Positions 10,151 through 21,300 of a DNA stretch of 64,000 bases are shown here, in pieces. The DNA is from Paracoccaceae bacterium (GTDB taxonomy: Bacteria > Pseudomonadota > Alphaproteobacteria > Rhodobacterales > Rhodobacteraceae). The stretch covers positions 3,892,136 through 3,956,135 of the forward strand of contig JAWPMR010000001.1 in assembly GCA_033344815.1 (NCBI GenBank), in the 5' to 3' direction. The notes below the pieces were generated by a model that worked only from the letters and a program-made list of their open reading frames with translations, had not been told where the DNA came from and made no database searches. How positions within the stretch are numbered: the stretch's first letter is position 1; the number at the start of each line of letters is the position of its first letter. The position numbers and the translations under genes were made by a program.

Positions 10151-10487
10151 TCAGGCGATGCGCGCCATCTTGTTGGCCAGTGCAACGCTCACGAGCATCC
10201 TGGGCTTGTGGGCCAGCCTCTGCCCGAGCCAACCACCATGGGTCTCACCCCGTCGAATGTCCCATCACAGGACAGATGCAGAACCGATGACAAGAAGGCG
10301 TCACAGGTCACGCTGGCCGATCTTTGATGTGCTCTTTGCCGCCTGATGAAGGTTGCTCGGGTGTAAGCCCGGTCCAGGCGGCGTCGTCGCGCCCTTTGCT
10401 AAAGGCGGCTGGAGATGGGCAGAGAGCAGCAAGGACTATGGCGGTGATCAGCCCAATGCCCAGGACCGTCATCAGCCGCTTTACAAC
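10151..10487 (-). pseudogene. IS110-family transposase, C-terminal remnant
   Basis: Read on the minus strand from 10487, the frame gives RLMTVLGIGLITAIVLAAL, then AAFSKGRDDAAWTGLTPEQ, then PSSGGKEHIK. This is the helix-hairpin-helix region of IS110 transposases (GIGPITA, FAxGRxFAAWxGLTPxQxSSGGK). A frame change then leads to KIGQRDL, stop, RLLVIGSASVL, stop, and later LAHKPRMLVSVALANKMARIA, again in the order seen in the family (RISKRGD, YLRRLLVxGA, ALANKMARxxWAM). At least one frameshift and four stops make it non-functional. The N-terminal RuvC-like catalytic part is not recognised; it may lie upstream at 10490-10930 in decayed form. Confidence 0.75.
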
Positions 10488-10989
10488 AGGCCCCTGCAGC
10501 GCAGCAGGGTCAGTGGCGCGCGCTTGAGGTTAACAGCTGCCGAATTGCGATCCTTTTCGCTCTGTTCTGATGCCGTGCCAACCACATTAGCGTACCAAAA
10601 CAATGATCCTGGGAACTGGGTCCCATGGCCCGATGCCGGTTACGGAAAAGCGCCCCGATCTTCACGACTTTGCAAACCCATCGCTGTCCCGCCTGCGAAA
10701 TGCATCGCTGTTGAGGTGCCATCATCGACCGGGTGATCAACTGTGGCGGGGGTCACGAATTCATCGCCGCGATGTTTGAATGGCAGTTCTTAATGGGCAC
10801 CGCATGTGTCATGCCGGTGACCGCATGGCTAATCGACGTCCACAGAACGCAAATCGACGGACCTTACGATGGTCTTCCGGGATGCGTCCTCAGCGCGTCA
10901 ACCAAAATCGTGATGCGAGCAATTTGACGGGCTCGGCACAGGTGCTTCTGGAGAAAGCACAAAAAAGCTCTGTCTTGTCGTCAAAAACG

Positions 10990-11018
10990 TTGACCCGCAA
11001 TCTTAGGAAAGGTTTACT
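10990..11018 (+). promoter_or_regulatory. possible sigma-70-type promoter for the RTX operon
   Basis: TTGACC (10990-10995) and TTTACT (11013-11018) are separated by 17 bases, about 70 bases before the acyltransferase start. This is the only reasonable -35/-10 pair I noticed in the region. The -10 matches the consensus at four of six positions. Confidence 0.3.
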
Positions 11019-11087
11019 CAATTGCAGGGGAAATCAAGGTGCGGTTTTTATTTACATGTTTATAGCAATTAATTGCGGGTGCGGCGC

Positions 11088-11633
11088 GTGAGCGAAGTCG
11101 TAAATGGTGATGCGGTCACAGATACTCAAATTGATCCGGAAGTGTTACGAAAAGTAGCGCAGGTCCGGTCGCAAGTCCGTGAGAATTTCGGTAAAATCGC
11201 AATGTCCATGATGGCGTTGCCACGGTACAGGCATCAATCGATCGGCGATTTGCAGCATCTGGTGCTGGAGCCTTTAGTGCGTGATCGTATCGCGATCGCC
11301 TACCCGGCAGACAAAGAGCAATCTGAATTGATTGACATCACAGGGCTGGCCATCTGGGCGAGTGTATCCAGCGAGGTGGATGCCAAGATCCGCGAGCAAA
11401 TCAAGGCCGGCGTATTTCCGGTGCGGCTCAAATCCGAAGACTGGACATCAGGGAATATCAATTGGCTTCTGGATGTGATTGCCCCTGATACCAAAACCAC
11501 TGCCTCTGTCATTGCGAATTTTCGCAAGGTCGTGTCGGAGGGTGATCTCAGGCTTCATCCATTGGTCACGCGCTTGGTGGATCCCGAAACACTGGAGCAA
11601 ATGAAAAAGGCCAATCTAAAAGTCGGGACGTAA
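11088..11633 (+). CDS. HlyC-type toxin-activating lysine acyltransferase
   Basis: This protein of about 181 residues belongs to the HlyC/RtxC family, which transfers a fatty acyl group from acyl-ACP to internal lysines of an RTX protoxin in the cytoplasm before secretion. The match is seen in LPRYRHQSIGDL, which carries the catalytic-type histidine (about residue 49), and in KSEDWTSGNINWLLDVIAP, with the conserved tryptophans and an aspartate (about residue 129) in the place of the second essential residue of HlyC. Length is normal for the family. No in-frame ATG exists near the start. GTG 11088 is preferred, and TTG 11073 is possible; neither has a strong ribosome site. It is the first gene of a run that leads to a giant RTX protein and its type I exporter, exactly the hlyCABD order apart from one inserted gene. 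Confidence 0.85.
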   Translation: MSEVVNGDAVTDTQIDPEVLRKVAQVRSQVRENFGKIAMSMMALPRYRHQSIGDLQHLVLEPLVRDRIAIAYPADKEQSELIDITGLAIWASVSSEVDAKIREQIKAGVFPVRLKSEDWTSGNINWLLDVIAPDTKTTASVIANFRKVVSEGDLRLHPLVTRLVDPETLEQMKKANLKVGT

Positions 11634-11665
11634 CGAATTGCTTGTGTTGAGGGGGAGAGTTTCGA

Positions 11666-12286
11666 ATGGCAGATGAAGTTTGGGCCAGCACAATCTACGG
11701 CAACAGTGATTTTTACACTGACCCGCTGCGCGTTCAGCACGCGCTCGACGATGGCCCGCGTATCGTGGAAATGTCCCAGCGCAACCTTCGTGGCGACGTG
11801 TTTGAAGCGTCCGAATTTCCACAGGTTATGGTCTACTCGGATCCGAAAAAGCAAATTGCAACTTTGCCTCACCTGTTTCTGGCAGGGGATTACATCGGCG
11901 TTTCCGAGCTTGCCGCCGAAGCAATCAAAGTGGATGAAATGGGGGCATGTTCGTTGTATCCGGTGGCCGCGTTTCAGGCCGACCAGACAACGCCAATTTC
12001 CGGCACGTATTTTTTGATCAATTTCGGCAATGTCAAATCGGGTGGTTTTTTGCCCGAACAATCAACCAAAATGCGTGCTGATCCTTTCCGCCAAGGCATT
12101 TGGCACGCACGCCAGACACTGAAAAACGGGCAGCTGGCGGTGTCAGCAGACGTGTTAAATGGCCCGGGAATTTGGGTTGATGATCGGCTGGAAGATGTTT
12201 TTTTCCTGTCCGGTTCTGTCGTTAAGGCACTGAAAAAGAAAAGTATTTTTGCAGGACTGCAGCTTAGAAAGTGTACCATCGTTTAA
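11666..12286 (+). CDS. Imm11 (DUF1629)-like immunity protein
   Basis: This is a soluble protein of 206 residues with a good ribosome site (GGGGGAGAG at 11650-11658). The C-terminal half carries the pattern I associate with the Imm11 family of polymorphic-toxin immunity proteins: a YFLINFG strand, then FLPEQS, then AVSADVLNGPGIWVDDRL, then EDVFFLSGSVVKALKKK and a short LRKCTIV ending. The middle, GACSLYPVAAFQ, also fits. No signal peptide or membrane segment is present, so it should be cytoplasmic. It lies 32 bases after the acyltransferase and before the giant RTX gene, so protection against an activity of that protein, or a chaperone-like role, is plausible. Classic hly operons have no such gene. 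The family call rests on motif memory and should be checked by profile search. Confidence 0.62.
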   Translation: MADEVWASTIYGNSDFYTDPLRVQHALDDGPRIVEMSQRNLRGDVFEASEFPQVMVYSDPKKQIATLPHLFLAGDYIGVSELAAEAIKVDEMGACSLYPVAAFQADQTTPISGTYFLINFGNVKSGGFLPEQSTKMRADPFRQGIWHARQTLKNGQLAVSADVLNGPGIWVDDRLEDVFFLSGSVVKALKKKSIFAGLQLRKCTIV

Positions 12287-12288
12287 GT

Positions 12289-12309
12289 GAGCTCCGTGGG
12301 CTCTTTTTT
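12289..12309 (+). terminator. weak terminator-like hairpin / attenuator before the giant RTX gene
   Basis: GAGC (12289-12292) pairs with GCTC (12300-12303) across a 7-base loop and is followed directly by six T residues. The stem is only 4 bp, so termination would be partial. It lies 2 bases after the Imm11 stop and 15 before the ATG of the 24-kb gene. It could lower the amount of giant transcript relative to acyltransferase and immunity protein. Confidence 0.4.
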
Positions 12310-12323
12310 GATCGGACGTAATT

Positions 12324-15300
12324 ATGGTTGAGATTTATACCCAATTTGAGATGGAGCATAAGATTGCGAAGTCTCTTTTCAACAAGCCCGGAATGACAAC
12401 GGTCATCGGTGATGCCTTGGCGCGTGCGGGGATGACCCCTGACATGCGCGGCAACCTCATTGCGCTTTATCGTAATGCTGAATTTGTTGAGGCCCTGCAG
12501 AACGGGCCGCAGTCCATGCAGGATTCGGTACAAGAAGCAGGTTGGGGCCTTGCCCAGCACCGGGGGAATGGACCCGGCGGCAATCAGAGGGGCAAGAATG
12601 ACTTCCTGCGGGAAGAAATTCTGCTCATTGAAAGGTCTGGCGCTTCTGCTGAGGCCAAAGACGCTGCGATCTGGAATCTGGCGCGATGGGTCGATGATTA
12701 TACGCGTGGAAACGTCACGGGTGCGGACGGTCGTCCCTTGCCGGTCATGGGCAACGCGGAATTTGCCGAAGTATTGGAGACGGCATTCAATTCAGACCGG
12801 ATCGATCCTACTGCCATAGATGATCCGACCAATGCGCAGGCGCAGGCCGTCAAGGCGCAGGCGGACGCATATCAGGCGGGGTTTGACACCTCTTCGGCAG
12901 ATCCAACGACCACTCAACGGGCGGAACGGGTCGAAGCTTTGACCAACCAGCTGGCTGACGATGGGCTGATCACGCAGGACCAGAAGAACGCAGCTTTGAC
13001 AGCGCTTGGGGACCGCACGCCCGTTGAAGTTCAGAACGCTATTATCATGGCGTCATCAGATGCTACGGCCACCCTGAACAACCTGACGGGTGGAGATGAC
13101 GCGGTTGCCCAAAGGATGACGGCCGGGACAACGACAGAATTGAAAAATGTGGCCGCGTTCAACGAGGAATTGCAGAAAAACGCCCAGATCATCGCGCAGG
13201 AAAGGGCCAATCAGCAAAACTTCCTGCCAACAATTGCGGATGCTAGCCCGGAAGCAGAGGCAAACGCGATAAGGTCACTCAACAACGTAATGGCAGGTGT
13301 CGGTGGCGGATTTGCCGGGGATGCGGTTGAGTATCTAAATATCAGCTATGACTCTTTGAAAAAGGGTTTGGCCACGGGCGAATGGGGCGATTTCTTTAAG
13401 GCCAGTGCGACTTTCGCCGCGTCCGCCGTTGTGAGTGCTGCTGTGATTGCAACCTCTATCATGGTTGCCGCGGCGATCCCGGTTGTTGGACCCGTGGCAG
13501 CCACCGTGGTTGCTGCGGGTTGGGCGATCTATGGCATCTATGACGTGATCACCAACGGCGCCGAGCTTCTGGGCAAAATCGGTAAGGACATTCAGGAAGC
13601 GATTGCTCTCGCGCAACAGGAATTCAACGACATTACCGATGCCATCGCCAACAAGGTTCTGGCGACGTTCGAGGTTGGCAAAGAGGCCCCGATCACCGAG
13701 CCCTTCAGCATTGCCTATGTAGCGGATGATCAGAATGATGAATTTGCTGACATCCTCATCGGTACTGACGGCGGCGAGGAAATGTTCGCGCTCAATGGTG
13801 CGCGGCTTGAGGGACGGGGCGGGAATGACGTCCTGCACCACCGCGGCTATGGTCAGGTACTGGGTGGCGATGGTGATGACCGCATTCTCGTGTTCCAGCC
13901 GGGCCCGACCATTTTCGCTGATGGTGGTGCGGGCAATGACATTGTTCTGTCGCAAGACGGCGCGGGCGGTGTGTTTCTGGGCGGAGAGGGGCGCGACTGG
14001 ATTTTCGTCAAAACGCCCGGGGCGATCCTTTTTGGCGATACCATTGATGGGCTTGGGGCCGATGGCAACAATCTGGGCGGATCGGAGAATTCTGACAATT
14101 TCTGGTGGTGGCGCGGCACAACAATTTTTGATCCGAGCCCCAATGATGTTCTGAAATTCTTTGGTCTTCCCATGGTGGGCGGCAACAATAACATTCCTTT
14201 TGTCAGCCTGGGCCCCCTGAGTAGTTTCGGCCTTGGACTGGCTACCTTCCGCAGCCCGCTCTATTTTGATTTCCTGTTGCCATTCATGACTTACATGGTG
14301 GTCGACGGAAAACTCTATATTGCAAATGTTTTCGACCAGCTCTTCGGTCTGCCTGCGCCCACGGAATTGGGCGACGGAACATCCATTGTGGGCGCTCAGG
14401 CGGTGGTGAATTTCACAGCCCCGCGCACGATCTGGGGCGCGCAACTGCTGGATCCGGATTTCAAAGGTGATCTGGGCATGGCCTTCAAGGTGGCCAACCC
14501 GTTCCTTGCCATTCTGAGTATTATCCCGGTGCCCGCCATCGGAGGGTTGCTGCGCACGCTTCCGTTGATTGATGAATTGTTGACGCTGGCGGGGGCGTTG
14601 CAACGTGTCGCAAAAGTCGCGCAATGGGCTGACGGTGTGGACCCGCTGATCATTGATCTGGACGGGGACGGGATCGAGACGATTTCGATTGCAGATGCGG
14701 ATGTCTATTTTGACATGGACGGGGATTTATTCGCAGAACGCACCGGGTGGCTGTCTGGCGATGACGGATTTCTTGTCCGGGACGCCAACGGCAACGGCTT
14801 GATCGACGACATCAGCGAATTGTTCGGGGGGCCGGGCGCTTTAGGCCTCGAAGAACTGGCGAGTTTTGACAGCAACGCGGACGGCAAAATTGATGTGGCG
14901 GACCTCATCTGGTCCGAATTGCAGGTCTGGCGTGATATTGATGGCGACGGAGAAACCGACGACGGGGAGCTTTTCTCGCTGGATGAGTTGGGTATTCTTT
15001 CCTTCAGCCTGTCGAGCACCGATGTAAACTCGGAAACGCCGCAGGGTGCTCTGTTGTTATCATTTGCAGATGTCCAGTTCGAAGATCGGGTGGGTCGGGC
15101 ATTCGAGGCGATCTTTGATCTCAACGATACCGATACGCAGTTTGATGGCGAAGCGGGGATCGCGCCGTGGCTCGAAGGCTCGCAACTCAATGCACGCGGC
15201 TTTGGCAGGGTCACTGATCTGGCTGTCGCGCTGTCCAATGACTTCGAGCTGCGCGAGACAGCGCAAGCGGCGGCCGCACAGATGGTCAATCCGGACCTGA

Positions 15301-18300
15301 AAGAATTGCGCGCGCTGTCAGGAGAGACATTGGGTCAGTGGGGTTTTGCGCTGGAGCAGACCCGTGAATTGACGCCCGTGCTGCTGGAGACAGTGGGCGG
15401 CACCGTCACATTGGTTGATCGTGGGGTCTATGTGGAGGACGCCTCTGGCGGTTTTTGGACATTGGCGTCAGGGGCTGCGGTGTTGGACGAGGCCGGTGCG
15501 GAGATATTGCGACCAACGCTCGAAGACATTTTGGCGCAAGGTGCTGCAACCGGGCAGGGTTGGCAACTGGAGCAGGCTTTCTCGCCCACGTCGCGCGGCG
15601 AAGCGCTGAATTTCCGTTCGGAAGCGCCTTACCTTTACGAGGTAGTCGAGGGCCGCGCCGTCATTCTGGATTACGGTATCGACAATGGCGATGGCAGTTG
15701 GCGGCTGGCCAGCGGTGCAGATGTGTTGGACGGCGCGGGCGCAGTTATTGCGGCCCCGACGCTGGCAGACGTGCTGGCGCAGGCGACAGCGCAAGGCCGG
15801 AACTGGCGCACAGAGGCACTTGGGTTCAACCCGTACGGAGCCATCGAAGTAGAGGCCATTGGCGTCAATTTCATCGACGGCATCGTGGTCGATTATACAG
15901 TGGAAGTGACAGACCGGGACGGCAGTTTCTATGTTTGGGCACGCAATCTGGACCGTGCACTGGAATTGCAGGCGAAATTTGGCACGCCGCGTGATTTCAA
16001 CCTGCGAAATTTCGAAGTGGACTTTGAGACGCTGGATGAGGTCGGATCGACGGACGACAGCACGTTTCGAGTGGAATTGCTGACGCCTGGACAATTCCAT
16101 TTCGCAACCTCGTTGAATGGGATTGATTTCCAACCCGAAATCTTGACAGCCACGATCGACGACGTGGATGGCACGATTGATTATGCGGTGAACGATTCCG
16201 GGCAGACCAGCCTACGCGACGACATCTTTGACAGTGGCATCGATACGATGATCGAGTTGCTGGACATCGTCATGACGCAATACATCACCGTGAGCAGGGC
16301 TTTCGCGGCGCGTCTGGCGCTGCAAGGCGGGTTGAGCGATTTTGCGCGTGGCATCGCCTATGACGTGGAGGATGGGCTTTATAAACCCACCACAGACCGC
16401 GAACTGGCCCCAATGTTCGAGGCGATTTTCGAGGGTGCCCCGGCGGGATATGATGAGTCCTACGCCTACCTGCAAAGCTGGAATGAAATCCTCGCGCAGG
16501 TCTATCCGGAATATGAACTGTCCGGTGACGGCAATCTCTACGGCACCTCTGTCTCCGTCGATCAGCGGTTTGTGTTCCAGATGATGCTGCCTGCTTTTGA
16601 GAATGTGGGCATTGATGTCGACATCCGTGCAGCGATGGACGCACTTTCCATTGATGAAACAAGGCTGCGTGATCACGCCCCGGATGCGACGGAAGTCAAC
16701 GGCACATCAGGCATTGATTTCTTTTACATGAGCCTTGGCGATCAGGTGTATCGTGGTGGGCGCGGGGCGGATATCTATTTCGTCGGCAAGGATTTTGGCA
16801 CTGACTATATCTTTGATCAGGACCGCGGCGGTGTGGATGAGCTACGCTTCACGGATGTAAAATCCTCTGATGTCACAATGGTGCGCGACGGTCAGGATCT
16901 GATCATCACCATTGACGGTCGAGATGACGTTTTGCGCATCACAGATCAATTCCTGGGCGAGTTGAACCCGGTGCAGGGCGACAAGCGCCTGGAATCCGGC
17001 GTGGATACGATTGTCTTTGCAGATGGCGTCTATTGGGACCGCTTCCGCATGTCGATGGAGGTCGCTGATCCGCGTGACACCAATGACAGCTATCAGGGCT
17101 CGGGTGATGCGGATGTCCTGTGGGGCGGCAAGGGCAACGATGTGTTGCGCGGCGGTCTGGGCGGTGACTTCTACATTTTCGAACGTGGACACGGTCAGGA
17201 TGTTGTGGGCGATGGCGGCGGTTTTAACGTTGGCCCGCTGAAGGGTGGGCTCGATTTCATCCGTTTCACCGGTGACGATATTTCCTCACAGGATCTTCTG
17301 TTGCGCCGTGATGGGGCAAGCGATGATTTGCAAATCACATTGCTTGATGAGCAAGGCAATGAGACCACCGATACAATCCTCGTCGAAGGTCAGTTCGGTG
17401 GCATTCGCCTGAATCTTGGAATCCTCGGCGATTTCGATCCATCGCTGGATATCGATTATGTTTCGCCCAACCTGATTGAACGGTTCATCTTTGAGGATGG
17501 CACGTCGATTGATTTCGAAGAGATCGCTGAGCGTGTCATACTGAACGCCAAAACCGACGGCGACGATGCGATCTACGGACTGCTCAATGAAAACACGCTG
17601 GATGGGGGCGCAGGCGATGACTATCTGAGCGCGCTGGAAGGGGGCGACACCTATATCTTCGGGCGCGGCTACGGCGATGATATCATTGAGGATGATGACT
17701 TCAGCTTGAAGATTTTCGGCGCGGATCCAGACCGTCTGAAATTCGTGGATGACCTGCGCTGGACCGATTTCGACTACCTGCGCGACGGGCCCTCGGACAC
17801 GCTGACCATGCGCATTTCCGGGACCGAAGATCAGGTCACATTGTTGGATAATCTCGAAAGCATTCTCTTTATCGGATATACTAACCTGATTGAGGAAATC
17901 GAGTTTGGGGACGGGACGGTCTGGTCCTATACCAAACTTCACCAGCATTTCATCGACACTGCCAAAACTGCTGGAAATGACCTGATCTATGGTTTTGATC
18001 TGGCGGATTTCATTGACGGTGGTGCGGGTGATGACCGCCTTGAAGGTTTGGGCGGTTCGGACACCTATGTCTTCGCTCGGGGCTACGGTACGGACACGAT
18101 CCTCGATGCAGGCGGTTCGGAACGCTTGATCCTTGAAGGTATAAACGCGGCGGACGTGACCTTCACGCGGACACCGCTGGATCTGATCATTACGGTGGAC
18201 GATACAGGTGACCAGATTGTGCTGGAAAACCAATATGTGCGTGCAGGCCAGCAGGCTTTCGCTGTGGAGAGTTTCGAGTTTGCCGACCAGACGCTCCGGT

Positions 18301-21300
18301 TTACGGATTTCAATCCCGAGGATATCGATATTATCGGCACCTCCGCCGGTGAGACGCTGAACGGATCGAACTTTGGCGAAGTCATTGACGGGCGCGCCGG
18401 CGACGATACGCTTGTGGGCCGCGACGGCGGTGACATCTACAAATTTGACGTGGGTTACGGCGCTGATGTGATCATCGACCGCCAGGAGCGTGCCGCATGG
18501 GAAGACCGCCGGGGCGTCAATGTACGAACTGACGATGTTGTGGAATTCGGTGCCGACATCACCCGCGACAACGTGGTTTTCACCAAGGACAACCTTGATC
18601 TGGTGATCTCGATCGAAGGGCGCACTGATACGCTGCGCGTTCGCAACCAGTTCCGCGATATCGAGGACGGCGTGGAGCGTTTCAAGTTCTTTGATGGCTC
18701 GGAACTGTTGATTTCTGATGTCGAAGAATTGCTTCAGATCGAAGGTGGCAATCGTGGCGACAACGTCATTGAGGGGGTCCCGGATCAACCCAACACGCTT
18801 GACGGGCGACAGGGTGACGATCTGCTGATTGGCGGCACGGCTGCGGATACTTATGCGTTCTCGGCAGGGTATGATTTTGACACGGTTCAGGAGCGTAACG
18901 ATCAGGCAGGGGTAATTGATCGGATCATTTTTGGCGCGACAGTACAGGCAGATGTCATCGTGGTGCGGCGCCAGGGCGAGGATCTGTTAATTGATCTGGG
19001 GAACGGCGCGGATGTTCTGACCATCAAAGGGGGCCTTGGCACCACAACGGTGGAAGAATTCCAGTTTGCCGATGGCACCGTCTGGACGGTGGAAACACTG
19101 CGCGACCGTCTGCTGGAAGGCAGTGACACGGACGATCAGCTGATCGGATTTGACGGGCGGGCCGATACCCTTGACGGGGGCGCAGGTTCTGACGCGCTGA
19201 TCGGTGGTACGGGGGATGATACCTACCTGTTTGGCTTTGACGGGGGGCGCGACAGCATCGAGGAAACCGGAGGCGTGGACCGCGTTGTCTTTGGGACAGG
19301 TGTTACGCGAGGACAGGTCAAATTCGAAGACATCAACGGCGATCTGCTGATCACACTGCTTGCGACGGGCGACAATCTGGTGATATTTGGCGGGGCGTCT
19401 TTTGCGCCTGCCTCGGCGCATGTGGAAAGTTTCCTTTTCGCCGACGGTGAAAGCCTGAGCCTTGAAGAAGTTCGCAGCATCATCCGTTCCGAACAGACCA
19501 ACACAGGTATGGATCTGATTGATGCACGAGGGCTTGATCCTGCCTTTGAGGTGACGCCGGGTGGGGCGTTCGACACCGTCATCATGGGATCGAATACCCA
19601 GCTTGTCTTCTCCGAAGGGGATGGTCTGGACCGGGTAATTTTGCCAGCTTCTGTTGGGAGCGCGGAAATACGATTCACTGATCTGACTTCCATTGGCGTC
19701 GAGGTGCGGGCGACCAATGCATCTGGTGGCGATCTTGTTCTGGCTTTCCCTGACACTGGCGATCAGGTGTTGCTGGCGGGTGCGCGCGATGCAGTACAAA
19801 TTCCGACGATCCGTTTTGCAGATGGCGTAAGTTGGGACTATTCGGCGCTGATCGCGCGTTCCGTGGCCGACCAGATTGGCGAGGAGGCCGATGTTGTCTT
19901 TGGTACTGCGGGTGCAGACGTCATCGAAGCCTCGGGCGGTGATGACGATATCTTTGCAGGCGCGGGCAATGATGTTGTGATATTCCGTCGCGGTGACGGG
20001 CGCGACGTCATAACGGATGAAAGCGGTACCGACAGGCTGGAAATCTTTGGCTATCTCGCCGAGGAGATGCTGGTATCACGACCCGTTGCGGATCGCGACG
20101 AACTGGTGCTCAGTTTCGCCGGTTCCGACGATCAGATCGTCCTGAGATATGACAGCAGCTTGCGTGGCATTGACTCCGTGGTGTTCAGCGATGGCACAAC
20201 CTTTTCGCGCGCGGCACTGTTCTCCCAAACTGTGGGACAGGGCACAGATTTTGATGATGTGCTGACCGGCACGACGGGTGCGGATACGCTTGTGGGCGGT
20301 CTGGGGGATGATACCCTGCGCGGTGAGAGCGGTGCAGACATCTACATTTTCCGCCGCGGCGATGGGCGCGATATCATCGACGAGTCCGGATCGCGGTTTG
20401 ATCAGAACGTGTTGCGCCTGCCGGATCACTCAGCAGCAGAGGCATCTGTGATTGCGGTTGAAAGCCGAACCAATGATGTGGTGCTGCGCCTTGGGGGCGG
20501 CGATGAACTGGTGCTGGAATGGGCGTTGTCCACTTTCAATGCACGGGTTCAGCGGATCGAATTTGGCAGCGGCGAAGTCTGGACTCAGACTCAAATCAGG
20601 GCAGCGCTTGAGTCCTCCACCGCGGACGGCGGCCCATTGCTTTTGAACGGAACAAGCGCCAACAACCGTCTGGAAGGCACTTCAGAGGATGAGATTTTCG
20701 CCGGGGGCGATGGCAGTGACACCTTTGTCTATCAGCGCGGTGGTGGCCGGGATGTAGTTCGTTCCGAACCGGACAGCAATGCGGTCAATACGCTGATCCT
20801 CGAAGGGTTTACTCTGGCGGAGGCGCGTTTTACCCGCTCCGATGCTGATCCGCGCGATGTGGTTATCTCGCTTGGGGATGCCGGGGACGAGGTGCTGATC
20901 GAAGATGCGTTTTACAACAGCTCATACACATCTTCGGGTGGGTCGCGCACGTTTTGGCGCACAGTTGAAAACTTCCAGTTTGATGATCAGACCCTGAATT
21001 TCGCACAATTTCAGGCGCGGATTCTGGGCGACCAGATCAGTGACGGCGATGATGTGGTACGCGCGACTGACGCCATTGACGTGATCGAGGCGGGCCTCGG
21101 CGATGACGTGATCATCACCGATAACCAGCAGTCTTTCTTTAACGAGGTTGTGGTCTTCAATCGCGGCGACGGGCGGGACGAAATTCGCGGTAAGACCACG
21201 AGTGACGACGATGTCGATCTGCAGCTGCGTGGCTATTTGCCCGAAGATGTGATCGTGACCGCGCACCCCTATGAGCCAAAAGGGCTGGTCCTGACATTTG

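Noticed and set aside
9750-10327. Overlapping plus-strand frames of 109 and 146 codons
   Set aside because: They lie across the dead IS110 remnant and have skewed Arg/Ser/Pro-rich composition typical of antisense or shifted frames.
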